Below are positions 6,444 to 12,912 of a DNA stretch of 34,884 nucleotides, piece by piece. Location of the stretch: the IMG/VR virus record IMGVR_UViG_3300032462_000034, positions 1 to 34,884 of that record; one strand, 5' to 3'. The stretch is from a virus. Each line of letters starts with the position of its first letter. Position 1 is the stretch's first letter. The position numbers and the translations under genes are program-made. Under the pieces are notes generated by a model. It was not told where the DNA came from. It was given only the letters and a program-made list of their open reading frames with translations, and did no database searches.

Positions 6444-6638
6444 ATGGGAAGGACTTACAAAAAAGAAAAAAAAGAATCAAGTAACCGCCGCAAACCACAC
6501 GTTGAATCGAACGTGAAATACAAAAATCAATTCATTAATGATAATATGACAAATACGTTATTGGATTTGGATGAATTATTGAAACTCGATCCATGGGAAA
6601 CGGAAGAATCCGAGGATTTTGATGGAGATTCCATATGA
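6444..6638 (+). CDS. Small hypothetical protein, basic head and acidic tail
   Basis: A 64-residue protein with a very basic N-terminal 30 residues (MGRTYKKEKKESSNRRK) and an acidic C-terminus (DPWETEESEDFDGDS). Probably largely disordered. It starts seven bases after the thioredoxin stop, and its stop overlaps the ATG of the next tiny gene (ATGA at 6635-6638), which supports it as a real member of the operon. Function unknown. Confidence 0.55.
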   Translation: MGRTYKKEKKESSNRRKPHVESNVKYKNQFINDNMTNTLLDLDELLKLDPWETEESEDFDGDSI

Positions 6639-6784
6639 AAACTTTAATAATCGCAGCTGTCGGGTGTTTAATGTATTGGATAATGGCTACTCCGTTCTTC
6701 GGGCACCCAGGAATACCTGAACCATATGCTCTAATTATCGCTGGAGTATTCATACTCAATCTGTTCGATGGCTGGAAGGATTAA
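6635..6784 (+). CDS. Tiny two-helix membrane protein, 49 aa
   Basis: A 49-residue frame whose ATG overlaps the previous stop (ATGA). It has two hydrophobic segments, residues 3-18 (TLIIAAVGCLMYWIMA) and 31-44 (YALIIAGVFILNLF), joined by a Pro/Gly turn (FFGHPGIPEP), and ends with a polar DGWKD. Hydrophobicity, the overlap and the lack of any other gene here support it. The hairpin topology suggests an inner-membrane protein. A minus-strand frame over the same bases is less convincing. Confidence 0.5.
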   Translation: MKTLIIAAVGCLMYWIMATPFFGHPGIPEPYALIIAGVFILNLFDGWKD

Positions 6785-6948
6785 TGAAAAGAAGCGAACA
6801 GCGGTTACTTGGATGTTATGAAGCATCACATAAAAAATTATCGACAGTACTAAAATCAGTTTTTAAATTATGGCAAAGCGCGGTCGGCCGAAAGGTTCGA
6901 AGAATAAAAAAGCAATTGCTAAAGAGGAATCGGATAAATTCAAAATAA
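6784..6948 (+). CDS. Possible small basic protein, 54 aa
   Basis: An open frame starting in the TAATG overlap with the previous stop. The 54-residue product is highly basic towards its end (VGRKVRRIKKQLLKRNR), but that part overlaps the first 79 bases of the AT-hook gene at 6870, whose basic codons could produce the effect in the second frame. The gap 6785-6869 has no other explanation. It may be real with a long overlap, or may be just an untranslated spacer. Confidence 0.3.
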   Translation: MKRSEQRLLGCYEASHKKLSTVLKSVFKLWQSAVGRKVRRIKKQLLKRNRINSK

Positions 6949-7172
6949 ATCCGAATGCTAAAGTCTGGTATGAAATTTGGTATAAAGCCACATTTTACGG
7001 GTGGTCAAACCGAGACCAACAAGCTGGAATCATATCGTTACTACATAGTAACAGCGGCAATCTAAAGAAAGCAAAGAAGATGGATTACAATAATATGTAT
7101 TTTCCTTTTCTTGAAATAATCAAACCAACGGGAACGAAAAAGAAACCCATCCACATTACTAGGACAATTTAA
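6870..7172 (+). CDS. AT-hook-like DNA-binding protein
   Basis: A 100-residue basic protein opening with KRGRPKGSKNKK, an AT-hook-like RGRPKGS motif of the type that inserts into the minor groove of AT-rich DNA. The rest (VWYEIWYKATFYGWSNRDQQAGIISLL) is aromatic and may fold as a small helical domain. It probably binds phage or host DNA; whether it regulates transcription or compacts DNA cannot be told. It is followed 16 bases later by the HD-domain gene. Confidence 0.6.
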   Translation: MAKRGRPKGSKNKKAIAKEESDKFKINPNAKVWYEIWYKATFYGWSNRDQQAGIISLLHSNSGNLKKAKKMDYNNMYFPFLEIIKPTGTKKKPIHITRTI

Positions 7173-7188
7173 ATAATAAATTACTGAA

Positions 7189-7854
7189 ATGAAACAATAC
7201 ACAGATACACAGTTACAAGAAAACTACGAAAAGTTCATCGATGAACTAAAATCACATTTCACAGGCGTACGCCTGGAAAAACTCCTACATATGTATTCGG
7301 AGGATGAACTTGGGGTGGAATTAGCGATCGCTCCAGCAAGTGGTAAGTTACACTTTCACTCTGCATATAGAGGCGGATATATCGACCATGTTCTTAGAGT
7401 AGTTCAGAATTCATTAATGCTTAAAAAGTTATTCCTCCACGGTGGCGGAATATTAGAACATGACTTCGCAGATGAAGAATTAGTATTCGCGGCATTTCAT
7501 CATGATTTAGGAAAGCTGGGTGATGGGAAGCATTCATATTATATACCTCAATCTGATAAATGGGCACAGGATAAGAAAAATGAATACTTTACAATCAATC
7601 CAAAGTTACAATTTATGGACGTTACAGACCGTGCCATATTGCTTCTCAATCGATATGGAGTTACGTTCACTCAGAATGAACAGCTCGGTATTATGTTGGC
7701 TGATGGGTTATTCAATGAACAACGCAAGAAATATTGGGTTTCTTATTCTCAAGATTTTCAATTAAAAACATCATTACCATATATTTTGCATTGGGCAGAT
7801 TGGATGTCTTGCCGACAAGAACATACAGTATGGGATCAAATTAGTAATATCTAA
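7189..7854 (+). CDS. HD-domain metal-dependent phosphohydrolase
   Basis: A 221-residue protein with an HD-type metal site: His67 in GGYIDHVLRVV, His104-His105-Asp106 in FHHDLGKLGD and a distal Asp204 in HWADWMS, in the family's order and spacing. HD proteins hydrolyse phosphate esters, from nucleotides to cyclic dinucleotides. In phages this kind often sits among nucleotide-metabolism or RNA-repair genes, as here (dCMP deaminase and RNA ligase upstream). The substrate cannot be deduced. It is the last gene of its unit: an intrinsic terminator follows at 7880. Confidence 0.75.
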   Translation: MKQYTDTQLQENYEKFIDELKSHFTGVRLEKLLHMYSEDELGVELAIAPASGKLHFHSAYRGGYIDHVLRVVQNSLMLKKLFLHGGGILEHDFADEELVFAAFHHDLGKLGDGKHSYYIPQSDKWAQDKKNEYFTINPKLQFMDVTDRAILLLNRYGVTFTQNEQLGIMLADGLFNEQRKKYWVSYSQDFQLKTSLPYILHWADWMSCRQEHTVWDQISNI

Positions 7855-7879
7855 TTTTCACATATATAATATATACAAT

Positions 7880-7902
7880 AAAGGGATGTCGTGTCCCTTT
7901 TT
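7880..7902 (+). terminator. Intrinsic terminator after the HD-domain gene
   Basis: The stem is AAAGGGA (7880-7886) with TCCCTTT (7894-7900), a 7-base loop, and a T run through 7902. A candidate promoter starts ten bases downstream. Confidence 0.8.
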
Positions 7903-7911
7903 GTATTTGTA

Positions 7912-7921
7912 TATATTTATA
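7912..7921 (+). promoter_or_regulatory. Candidate phage promoter TATATTTATA
   Basis: TATATTTATA sits directly downstream of a terminator and 27 bases before the ATG at 7949. The arrangement terminator, TATATTTATA, then start codon is repeated at 12441-12517 with almost the same spacing. Confidence 0.5.
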
Positions 7922-7948
7922 GCCACAAATTACAATGGTATAGTACAG

Positions 7949-8122
7949 ATGTATAAAGAAAATATTCTTAATAAATTAGACAAAGCTCTTATGCAAGTGC
8001 ATATGCTTGAACGTATTGAACAACGACACGTACAAGCAACTGCTCTGCAAGTGTCTGATACAATTAAACGGCTTCGGCAATCAGTAGAAGAAGCACGTCG
8101 GTTGATAGAATTATCTAAATAA
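7949..8122 (+). CDS. Small helical protein, 57 aa
   Basis: I start it at ATG 7949 (MYKENILNKLDKALMQ); the longer in-frame start at 7886 lies inside the terminator and promoter and would add an implausible hydrophobic leader. The 57 residues look like two amphipathic helices with heptad-like Leu/Ile/Val spacing (LERIEQRHVQATALQVSDTIKRL), so probably a small coiled-coil dimer. It is the first gene after the promoter at 7912 and is followed 13 bases later by a large coiled-coil membrane protein. Function unknown. Confidence 0.6.
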   Translation: MYKENILNKLDKALMQVHMLERIEQRHVQATALQVSDTIKRLRQSVEEARRLIELSK

Positions 8123-8135
8123 TTCAGAGCCCAAA

Positions 8136-9203
8136 ATGCGATTAATGACATTCCTTACCGGCATCGCCGCGATATTAATCGCAGGTGTGGCGGCCTACTT
8201 CTCAGTAACAGGTCTTGGTCTCCTGTTTAGTGGAGCTACATTGCAAGTTATAATTATGGCAGCGGCATTAGAGTTCGGGAAACTCGTAGCCGCGGCATAT
8301 CTCCATAACCATTGGAAAGCCACAAATAATGTTATGAAAACATATATGATAATTGGTGTCGTTGTGTTGATTAGTATTACATCGGCTGGTATATTTGGAT
8401 TCCTTTCGAACGCGTATACACAGACTCAAATTAATGTCAATCAAGTGGATTCCAAAGTTGAGTTATTTGAAAGTCAAAAGGAACGTGTTCAGAATGATAT
8501 TCCAAGATGGGAAAGCAGGATCCAAATTCTTTCTGATAATAGAACCAGACAAGAGGTAAGATATAATAGTTTGGTTGAAGGTGAAAATTGGACAAATGCT
8601 AGAACCACTACTAATCTTATTAATGAAGCCAACGTCGAAATTAACCAACTGAGTACACGCATCGATAATGCAAGAGTAACTGTCGATTCATTAGATCAAT
8701 TAATTTATCAAACGAGAATGGAAAATGTTGATGTTGAACGTGAAATTGGAGGCTTTAGATTTATAGCCATAGCATTCGGGCAAGATACGGACACTATTGT
8801 AAAATGGTTCATCATGTTACTTATCTTCGTATTCGATCCATTTGCAGTGATTCTTGTTATAGCGTTTTTAAATTCATATGATGAGGATAAAAAAGTTAAA
8901 CTGTTAAGGGATGTTTCTGGTGCCATCAAATTGAATAGATATAAAGTATATGGGGATGTTGCAGAAGAAGCCACAAATATATTGCCAGATTTGCCGACAA
9001 ATAATGATGAAATAGATATAGATAAACATGACCAATTTGTTGAAGAAATAACGAATAGAATAGATTACGTTAAACATGATGGAACAAAAGGTGATATAGT
9101 TGGGTTAAAGATAAAAACGTCTGGCGGTAATTTAATATTAAAACCGAAATACAGAGAAGAATTAAAAAAGAACGGCATCTCATATGAAGAAATCAAAGAA
9201 TAG
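8136..9203 (+). CDS. Membrane protein with long periplasmic or cytoplasmic coiled coil
   Basis: A 355-residue protein with three N-terminal hydrophobic segments (about residues 5-30, 35-56, 69-91), a long helical, Gln/Asn/Arg-rich stretch (about 100-205) with coiled-coil character, a fourth hydrophobic segment (222-247) and a charged 100-residue C-terminal tail. This architecture recurs in unnamed membrane proteins of large phages. It may act at the host inner membrane, for example in superinfection exclusion or lysis timing, but no motif proves that. Its end overlaps the deformylase start by 20 bases, so the two genes are translationally coupled. Confidence 0.65.
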   Translation: MRLMTFLTGIAAILIAGVAAYFSVTGLGLLFSGATLQVIIMAAALEFGKLVAAAYLHNHWKATNNVMKTYMIIGVVVLISITSAGIFGFLSNAYTQTQINVNQVDSKVELFESQKERVQNDIPRWESRIQILSDNRTRQEVRYNSLVEGENWTNARTTTNLINEANVEINQLSTRIDNARVTVDSLDQLIYQTRMENVDVEREIGGFRFIAIAFGQDTDTIVKWFIMLLIFVFDPFAVILVIAFLNSYDEDKKVKLLRDVSGAIKLNRYKVYGDVAEEATNILPDLPTNNDEIDIDKHDQFVEEITNRIDYVKHDGTKGDIVGLKIKTSGGNLILKPKYREELKKNGISYEEIKE

Positions 9204-9813
9204 ATTAGTTACAGATTTGAAGAAATTAGCAATACCAGTTGCCGTTTCAGAATTCAAACCAAAAGAAGCAGAAGTTATTTCAGCGGCTCTATTTACAGAA
9301 TTAAAGAATCACGGTGGTTTGGGATTATCCGCAAATCAGCTCGGAATAAACAAGCGCATCTGTGTGATAAATGTAAAAGAACCTTTCTACCTAGTCAACC
9401 CAAGAATCGTTGAAGCATCCGAAGAAAAATATTCATACATGGAAGCATGTCTATCGATACCTAGGTCGCTCAGGAAGCCAATCAAAACATTACGTAGATT
9501 ATCCGTCACGGTAGAAGCCGACAACTTTGAAGGGCAATTGGACTTCGGTCCTGATGATGATTCGAATTGGGCTAACAATATTGAATCGTTTTGGTCTGAT
9601 CTTGGATTTTTGGAATGTGTAGTGATACAACATGAAATAGATCATTTAGACGGTATTACAATTAAGAACAGACAATACGCGCAACCAGTTACATCATCGA
9701 AATTCGAACGCAATAAAAAATATATGTTTAAAAGCCCAGATGGTGAAATGGAATTTATAAAATATAAGAAAGGAGAATCGCTACTATCTACGGGATGGGA
9801 GGCGATGGTGTGA
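9184..9813 (+). CDS. def: Peptide deformylase
   Basis: A metalloenzyme that removes the formyl group from new proteins' N-terminal methionine. All three family motifs are present: GLSANQLGI at residues 47-55 (GxGxAAxQ type), EACLSIP at 87-93 with the metal-ligand Cys89, and HEIDH at 149-153 with both His ligands and the catalytic Glu150. Between motifs two and three there is an acidic, Trp-containing insertion (GPDDDSNWANN) longer than in compact phage versions. At 209 residues it is slightly longer than bacterial enzymes. Phage deformylases are known from marine T4-like viruses. Confidence 0.9.
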   Translation: MKKSKNRLVTDLKKLAIPVAVSEFKPKEAEVISAALFTELKNHGGLGLSANQLGINKRICVINVKEPFYLVNPRIVEASEEKYSYMEACLSIPRSLRKPIKTLRRLSVTVEADNFEGQLDFGPDDDSNWANNIESFWSDLGFLECVVIQHEIDHLDGITIKNRQYAQPVTSSKFERNKKYMFKSPDGEMEFIKYKKGESLLSTGWEAMV

Positions 9814-10121
9814 TGACTGAAGCTATGACTGAAGCTTTGATTTTAGGATTTGATAAATCGATTGGAAAATCGGAAACGAAATATCACATTGCAATTTTAG
9901 ACGCATTAGAATTGAATGTTAATTCGAATACGGTTGTATCTATTATAGATAAACCAGTCTTACTTTCAACGATACGAGTAGTAGTGAATATGGGAGATTG
10001 GCCATTGGCCATTTCTATGTGTGAAGGGTTTTTTAAGGATGATGTTACCATATTGGGTAGAGTTCATTTGATTAAACAAAAAGTGCTGGAGATATATGAA
10101 CGACAAGAACAAATTAATTAA
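9813..10121 (+). CDS. Hypothetical protein, 102 aa
   Basis: I use ATG 9813, which overlaps the deformylase stop as TGATG; an in-frame ATG at 9795 would add six residues. GGGAGG at 9796-9801 could be the ribosome site. The product looks mostly helical, with a hydrophobic middle (NTVVSIIDKPVLLSTIRVVVNMGDWPLAISM) and a charged C-terminal helix. No known motif. Its end overlaps the next gene's start by 26 bases, as is usual in this operon. Confidence 0.6.
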   Translation: MTEAMTEALILGFDKSIGKSETKYHIAILDALELNVNSNTVVSIIDKPVLLSTIRVVVNMGDWPLAISMCEGFFKDDVTILGRVHLIKQKVLEIYERQEQIN

Positions 10122-10557
10122 AGATAAAATTATTTATATTCGAAATTTTGAAAATATAGAAGATGAATCAACCGAAGTGTCCATGGCTGGTGAGCCAACT
10201 AGATTAGAGTTTGAAGTTTCAACTGATATGAATATTTGGGAATTTAAACAATTGATAAGGCGATTGGCATTTGCACTTGGATATGGGCCATCGTGTGTAT
10301 TGGGCGCTTTTCCTATTACAAAGGAAGAGGATATGTCATTCGAACAACGGCTTGAAGAGATGAATGATATGGATGATGGATATGATTATACTGCATTTCG
10401 TGAAATATTTAAAACAAAAGAAATAGGAAGTGTGGATACTGGAATAACATTACATTCTGATTTTGAAAATATAATAGAAGCGGAAATAAAACGAATACTC
10501 GAATGGAATACGACGGGTTCAATGGACGACACCGAGACGAACGATGAAGTCGAATGA
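10096..10557 (+). CDS. Hypothetical protein, 153 aa
   Basis: It starts at ATG 10096 behind GGAG, inside the end of the preceding gene. The 153-residue product has a basic N-terminus, a strand-helix unit (LEFEVSTDMNIWEFKQLIRRLAFALGYG) and a long acidic C-terminal half with many Met/Asp/Glu. Probably cytoplasmic. The stop overlaps the next start by 14 bases. No family recognised. Confidence 0.6.
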   Translation: MNDKNKLIKDKIIYIRNFENIEDESTEVSMAGEPTRLEFEVSTDMNIWEFKQLIRRLAFALGYGPSCVLGAFPITKEEDMSFEQRLEEMNDMDDGYDYTAFREIFKTKEIGSVDTGITLHSDFENIIEAEIKRILEWNTTGSMDDTETNDEVE

Positions 10558-10816
10558 TGATTTAAAAGAGAAAATTATTACATTATTCGACAATATGGCA
10601 GATATAAATCAATTATTTGAAACCATTGGTTCGTATTTAGATGCAATTGTATACTTATTGAATGAAAAAGAAATAATCACAGATACCGAATTACATTTAG
10701 TTCTTACTGAAATCGTGAAGCAAAACGAAAGACATAAGAAAAATATGAATGATTCATATACAGCGAATGTTTCATATATTTCTGGATTTATGAATCCTAA
10801 AATCGGAGAAGCTTAA
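10544..10816 (+). CDS. Hypothetical helical protein, 90 aa
   Basis: A 90-residue acidic, helical protein (DLKEKIITLFDNMADINQLFETIGSYLDAIVYLL), probably a small helical bundle. It shares coupled start/stop overlaps with both neighbours (14 bases upstream, TAATG downstream). The codon pattern resembles neighbouring genes. Function unknown. Confidence 0.6.
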   Translation: MKSNDDLKEKIITLFDNMADINQLFETIGSYLDAIVYLLNEKEIITDTELHLVLTEIVKQNERHKKNMNDSYTANVSYISGFMNPKIGEA

Positions 10817-10953
10817 TGTTAGAAAAGGTAATTTATTTATTGCAACAAGCAATAGAAGAAGAAAATTGGGAAATTGTAAAATCAGTATTACAACTTATCC
10901 AAGATATTGAGGATGGGTATTTCGACAATGATAATACTAATCTCGATGATTAA
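10816..10953 (+). CDS. Small helical protein, 45 aa
   Basis: A short frame that begins in the TAATG overlap with the previous stop: 45 residues, amphipathic (MLEKVIYLLQQAIEEENWEIV), with an acidic disordered tail (DNDNTNLDD). It ends ten bases before the tmRNA 5' end, so the operon transcript probably reads into the tmRNA, which would then be cut out by RNase processing. Real by position and composition; function unknown. Confidence 0.5.
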   Translation: MLEKVIYLLQQAIEEENWEIVKSVLQLIQDIEDGYFDNDNTNLDD

Positions 10954-10962
10954 ATATAAAAT

Positions 10963-11316
10963 GGGCTCGAAACGGTAATCGACAGATGGCCGTTGGGTGA
11001 GAGTGCAAGTTGTCTAGAAAAGACATAAACATCAAAAAACAAATAAATGCAGAAGAAATTTCTAATTTTACCTTCGAAGATGCTATGGCACTCGTGGGGA
11101 CTCCAGTAGAAGAATTAGTGTAAACTAACGGAGTCTTAACCAGACTTCTACAACCATTCGAATTCCGAGTAGAATTAAAATGTTCGGTACGTTAAACAGC
11201 GCATAACGATAAATTCACTGTGGCTTTGTTAGTTGGGAAGAAACTAAATAAACTTGTGAATGACTTTTATCTGAACATCATACTGCACGAGGGTTCGAAT
11301 CCCTCCGAGTCCACTA
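10963..11316 (+). ncRNA. ssrA: Transfer-messenger RNA (tmRNA)
   Basis: tmRNA rescues stalled ribosomes by acting first as tRNA, then as a short mRNA for a tag. The acceptor GGGCTCG (10963-10969) pairs with CGAGTCC (11306-11312), with one G-U. The T-arm is GAGGG-TTCGAAT-CCCTC (11289-11305), with perfect stem pairing. The D-like segment contains ATCGACAG, and CAGAT at its end can pair with ATCTG near 11270, forming helix H2. Resume codon GCA at 11049 opens a 24-codon tag ending at TAA 11121; it begins AEEISN and ends TPVEELV. A GGAGTC/GACTTC hairpin follows, fitting a pseudoknot region. The discriminator is A11313; CTA follows instead of CCA, so CCA would have to be added. The length of about 350 nt is normal. 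tmRNAs are known in some phages (for example the Bxz1-type mycobacteriophages). Confidence 0.88.
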
Positions 11317-11334
11317 CTTAAAACAAAAATAGTT

Positions 11335-11586
11335 ATGACAACATTCTTATTAATATTATTTATACTTTCAACACTTGGGTTTATATATGTAACTTATATA
11401 ACAATGTTAAAACTGGAAGCCGCGGAAGATTATATAGTAGAACGTGAAAGTGAATTATCAGAAACCATTGAAATTATGGAAGAAATCGATGCAAGCGGAG
11501 CATTTGAAGCGGAAGATGAAGTAGGGGTTGTTTTTAGACAACTTAAAGAAATGGTAACTGAATTAAGAAAAACATATGATCAATGA
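11335..11586 (+). CDS. Small membrane-anchored acidic helical protein
   Basis: An 83-residue protein with one N-terminal hydrophobic segment (TTFLLILFILSTLGFIYVTYI, residues 2-22) and an acidic helical remainder (KLEAAEDYIVERESELSETIEIMEE). It includes 'DASGAFEAEDEVG', a phrase that resembles a conserved small protein of marine T4-like phages. It starts 19 bases after the tmRNA 3' end and its stop lies inside the sigma factor gene, so it is coupled to it. Function unknown. Confidence 0.65.
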   Translation: MTTFLLILFILSTLGFIYVTYITMLKLEAAEDYIVERESELSETIEIMEEIDASGAFEAEDEVGVVFRQLKEMVTELRKTYDQ

Positions 11587-12415
11587 GCCATATTATACTA
11601 GTATAATAGAGAAAGAAATAATAAATAAATCAAGAGAACAAAAAGCAAAGGCATTATTGAAGGCTAGAAAGGGTAAAAAGAAAGTAAGTAAGAATATGTA
11701 TTTTACGCTTGAAACAGAAAATGCTATTATTTTATACAATAAAGAAACAAATCAAATTGTAAAAAATAAAATATATAACACCTACATTCAATATCCACTT
11801 GCAAAATTAGTAGAAAACATTTTTAATAGATTTGGGTTTTCATATTTCGATTCCCATCCAGTTGATGTAATGGCAGGTTCAGTTTCGTTTATATTATTAA
11901 ATCTTCATAAATTCAAAGAGGGCAAGGGAAAGGCTTTCTCGTATTTTAGCATCGTGTGTAAAAACTATTTAATCCAATTGAATAACAAAAATCACGAAAA
12001 ATGGAAAAACCGAGAAACATTAATATCAGCGATGCCTGAAAATTGGGATATAGAGGGGGATTCCCATATACAGGAAAGACAGGCTGAATCGAATGAGTTT
12101 ATTATAATGATGATGGATTTTTGGAACACCAACGTTAATTCAATTTTTCAGAAAAAGAGAGATATTGAAATAGCTCAAGCGGTATTGGAATTATTTAGAA
12201 AGAAAGATAATCTAGAATTATTTAATAAAAAAGCATTGTATTGTTATATACGAGAAATGACTGGGTGTAAAACTTCTCATATAACAAAGGTTATTAAAAT
12301 GATGAAGGAAATCGTTCATCAATTGTTGATGGAATACACAGATACCGGCGACATAATCGAAACAAGAGAAAAATATAACAATATGTTTTGGAGTAAAAGA
12401 AATATAGAAGCTTAA
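11576..12415 (+). CDS. gp55-like late-transcription sigma factor
   Basis: A 279-residue protein whose middle resembles sigma region 2 of T4 gp55 and its marine-phage relatives: 'YPLAKLVENIFNRFGFSYFD' followed by 'NLHKFKEGKGKAFSYFSIVCKNYLIQ' (about residues 72-135), the 'KAFSYF..KNY' phrase being the best marker. A basic patch (KARKGKKKVSKN) lies at 29-40. The last 100 residues are helical and may add a region-4-like or clamp-binding part; T4 gp55 itself is only about 185 residues. In T4, gp55 directs host RNA polymerase to late promoters with the sliding clamp. The gene sits just before the structural block and is closed by a strong terminator. Confidence 0.65.
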   Translation: MINEPYYTSIIEKEIINKSREQKAKALLKARKGKKKVSKNMYFTLETENAIILYNKETNQIVKNKIYNTYIQYPLAKLVENIFNRFGFSYFDSHPVDVMAGSVSFILLNLHKFKEGKGKAFSYFSIVCKNYLIQLNNKNHEKWKNRETLISAMPENWDIEGDSHIQERQAESNEFIIMMMDFWNTNVNSIFQKKRDIEIAQAVLELFRKKDNLELFNKKALYCYIREMTGCKTSHITKVIKMMKEIVHQLLMEYTDTGDIIETREKYNNMFWSKRNIEA

Positions 12416-12440
12416 TCGTTCTATACATATATACATATTT

Positions 12441-12473
12441 AAAGGGATAGCGGTAATTCGTTATCCCTTTTTT
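12441..12473 (+). terminator. Strong intrinsic terminator after the sigma factor gene
   Basis: A 12-pair stem (12441-12452 with 12459-12470, one G-U) begins AAAGGGATA and ends TATCCCTTT, with a 6-base loop GTAATT and six Ts. It separates the upstream regulatory unit from the late structural genes. Confidence 0.88.
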
Positions 12474-12480
12474 GTTATCG

Positions 12481-12490
12481 TATATTTATA
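12481..12490 (+). promoter_or_regulatory. Candidate late promoter TATATTTATA
   Basis: Directly downstream of the terminator and 26 bases before ATG 12517, the first gene of the structural block. It is identical to the element at 7912. Confidence 0.55.
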
Positions 12491-12516
12491 ACATAGAACC
12501 AACACAGAGAAATAAT

Positions 12517-12912
12517 ATGGATTTAGATAAAAAAATATTCAGTGGTATCGCATTTAGTGATTTATTAAATGACATATATGTTAATACCCGGACTAAGAAT
12601 AGAAAGATTGATTCAGCGATCGACCTGTTTACTGGTAAAATTAAAACAATCAATGATGCAGTCATTATTGCTCCCATTATAAGGGAATATATGGATACCG
12701 CCGTGAAAAATGACCAACTTCTTATCAAATTAACTGAAATAGTTCAGAAGTTTATGATCGCAGATAGTAAGACATCGGGCACCGGCGATTTGGATATAGC
12801 GGCTTGGGATCTAAGTGATGAGGAAAAGCAACAGTTAATTGAAGATATGGATAAGGCTTTGGATGAAGCAAAGATTACGTTAAATAAACCACTGCCAGGA
12901 GAGGATATATAA
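12517..12912 (+). CDS. Hypothetical protein at head of structural operon
   Basis: The start ATG 12517 (MDLDKKIFSGIAFSDLLNDIY) is chosen because the longer in-frame start at 12472 would lie in the terminator and promoter. The 131-residue product is helical throughout (TINDAVIIAPIIREYMDTAVKNDQLLIKLTEIVQKFM), with an acidic C-terminus. A similar protein often accompanies T4-like structural genes in marine phages, but I do not know its role; an assembly factor or minor virion protein is possible. Its stop overlaps the next start (TAATG). Confidence 0.65.
   Translation: MDLDKKIFSGIAFSDLLNDIYVNTRTKNRKIDSAIDLFTGKIKTINDAVIIAPIIREYMDTAVKNDQLLIKLTEIVQKFMIADSKTSGTGDLDIAAWDLSDEEKQQLIEDMDKALDEAKITLNKPLPGEDI

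Noticed and set aside
7912-7921. Reading TATATTTATA as a T4-type late promoter (TATAAATA) facing left
   Set aside because: Leftward transcription would run straight into the terminator hairpin and then antisense to the HD gene, and the same pattern repeats at 12481; rightward use is the simpler reading.
7886-7948. Longer start for the small protein at 7949
   Set aside because: It would start within the terminator stem and translate through the promoter.
12472-12516. Longer start for the protein at 12517
   Set aside because: It begins in the terminator's T tract and spans the TATATTTATA element.
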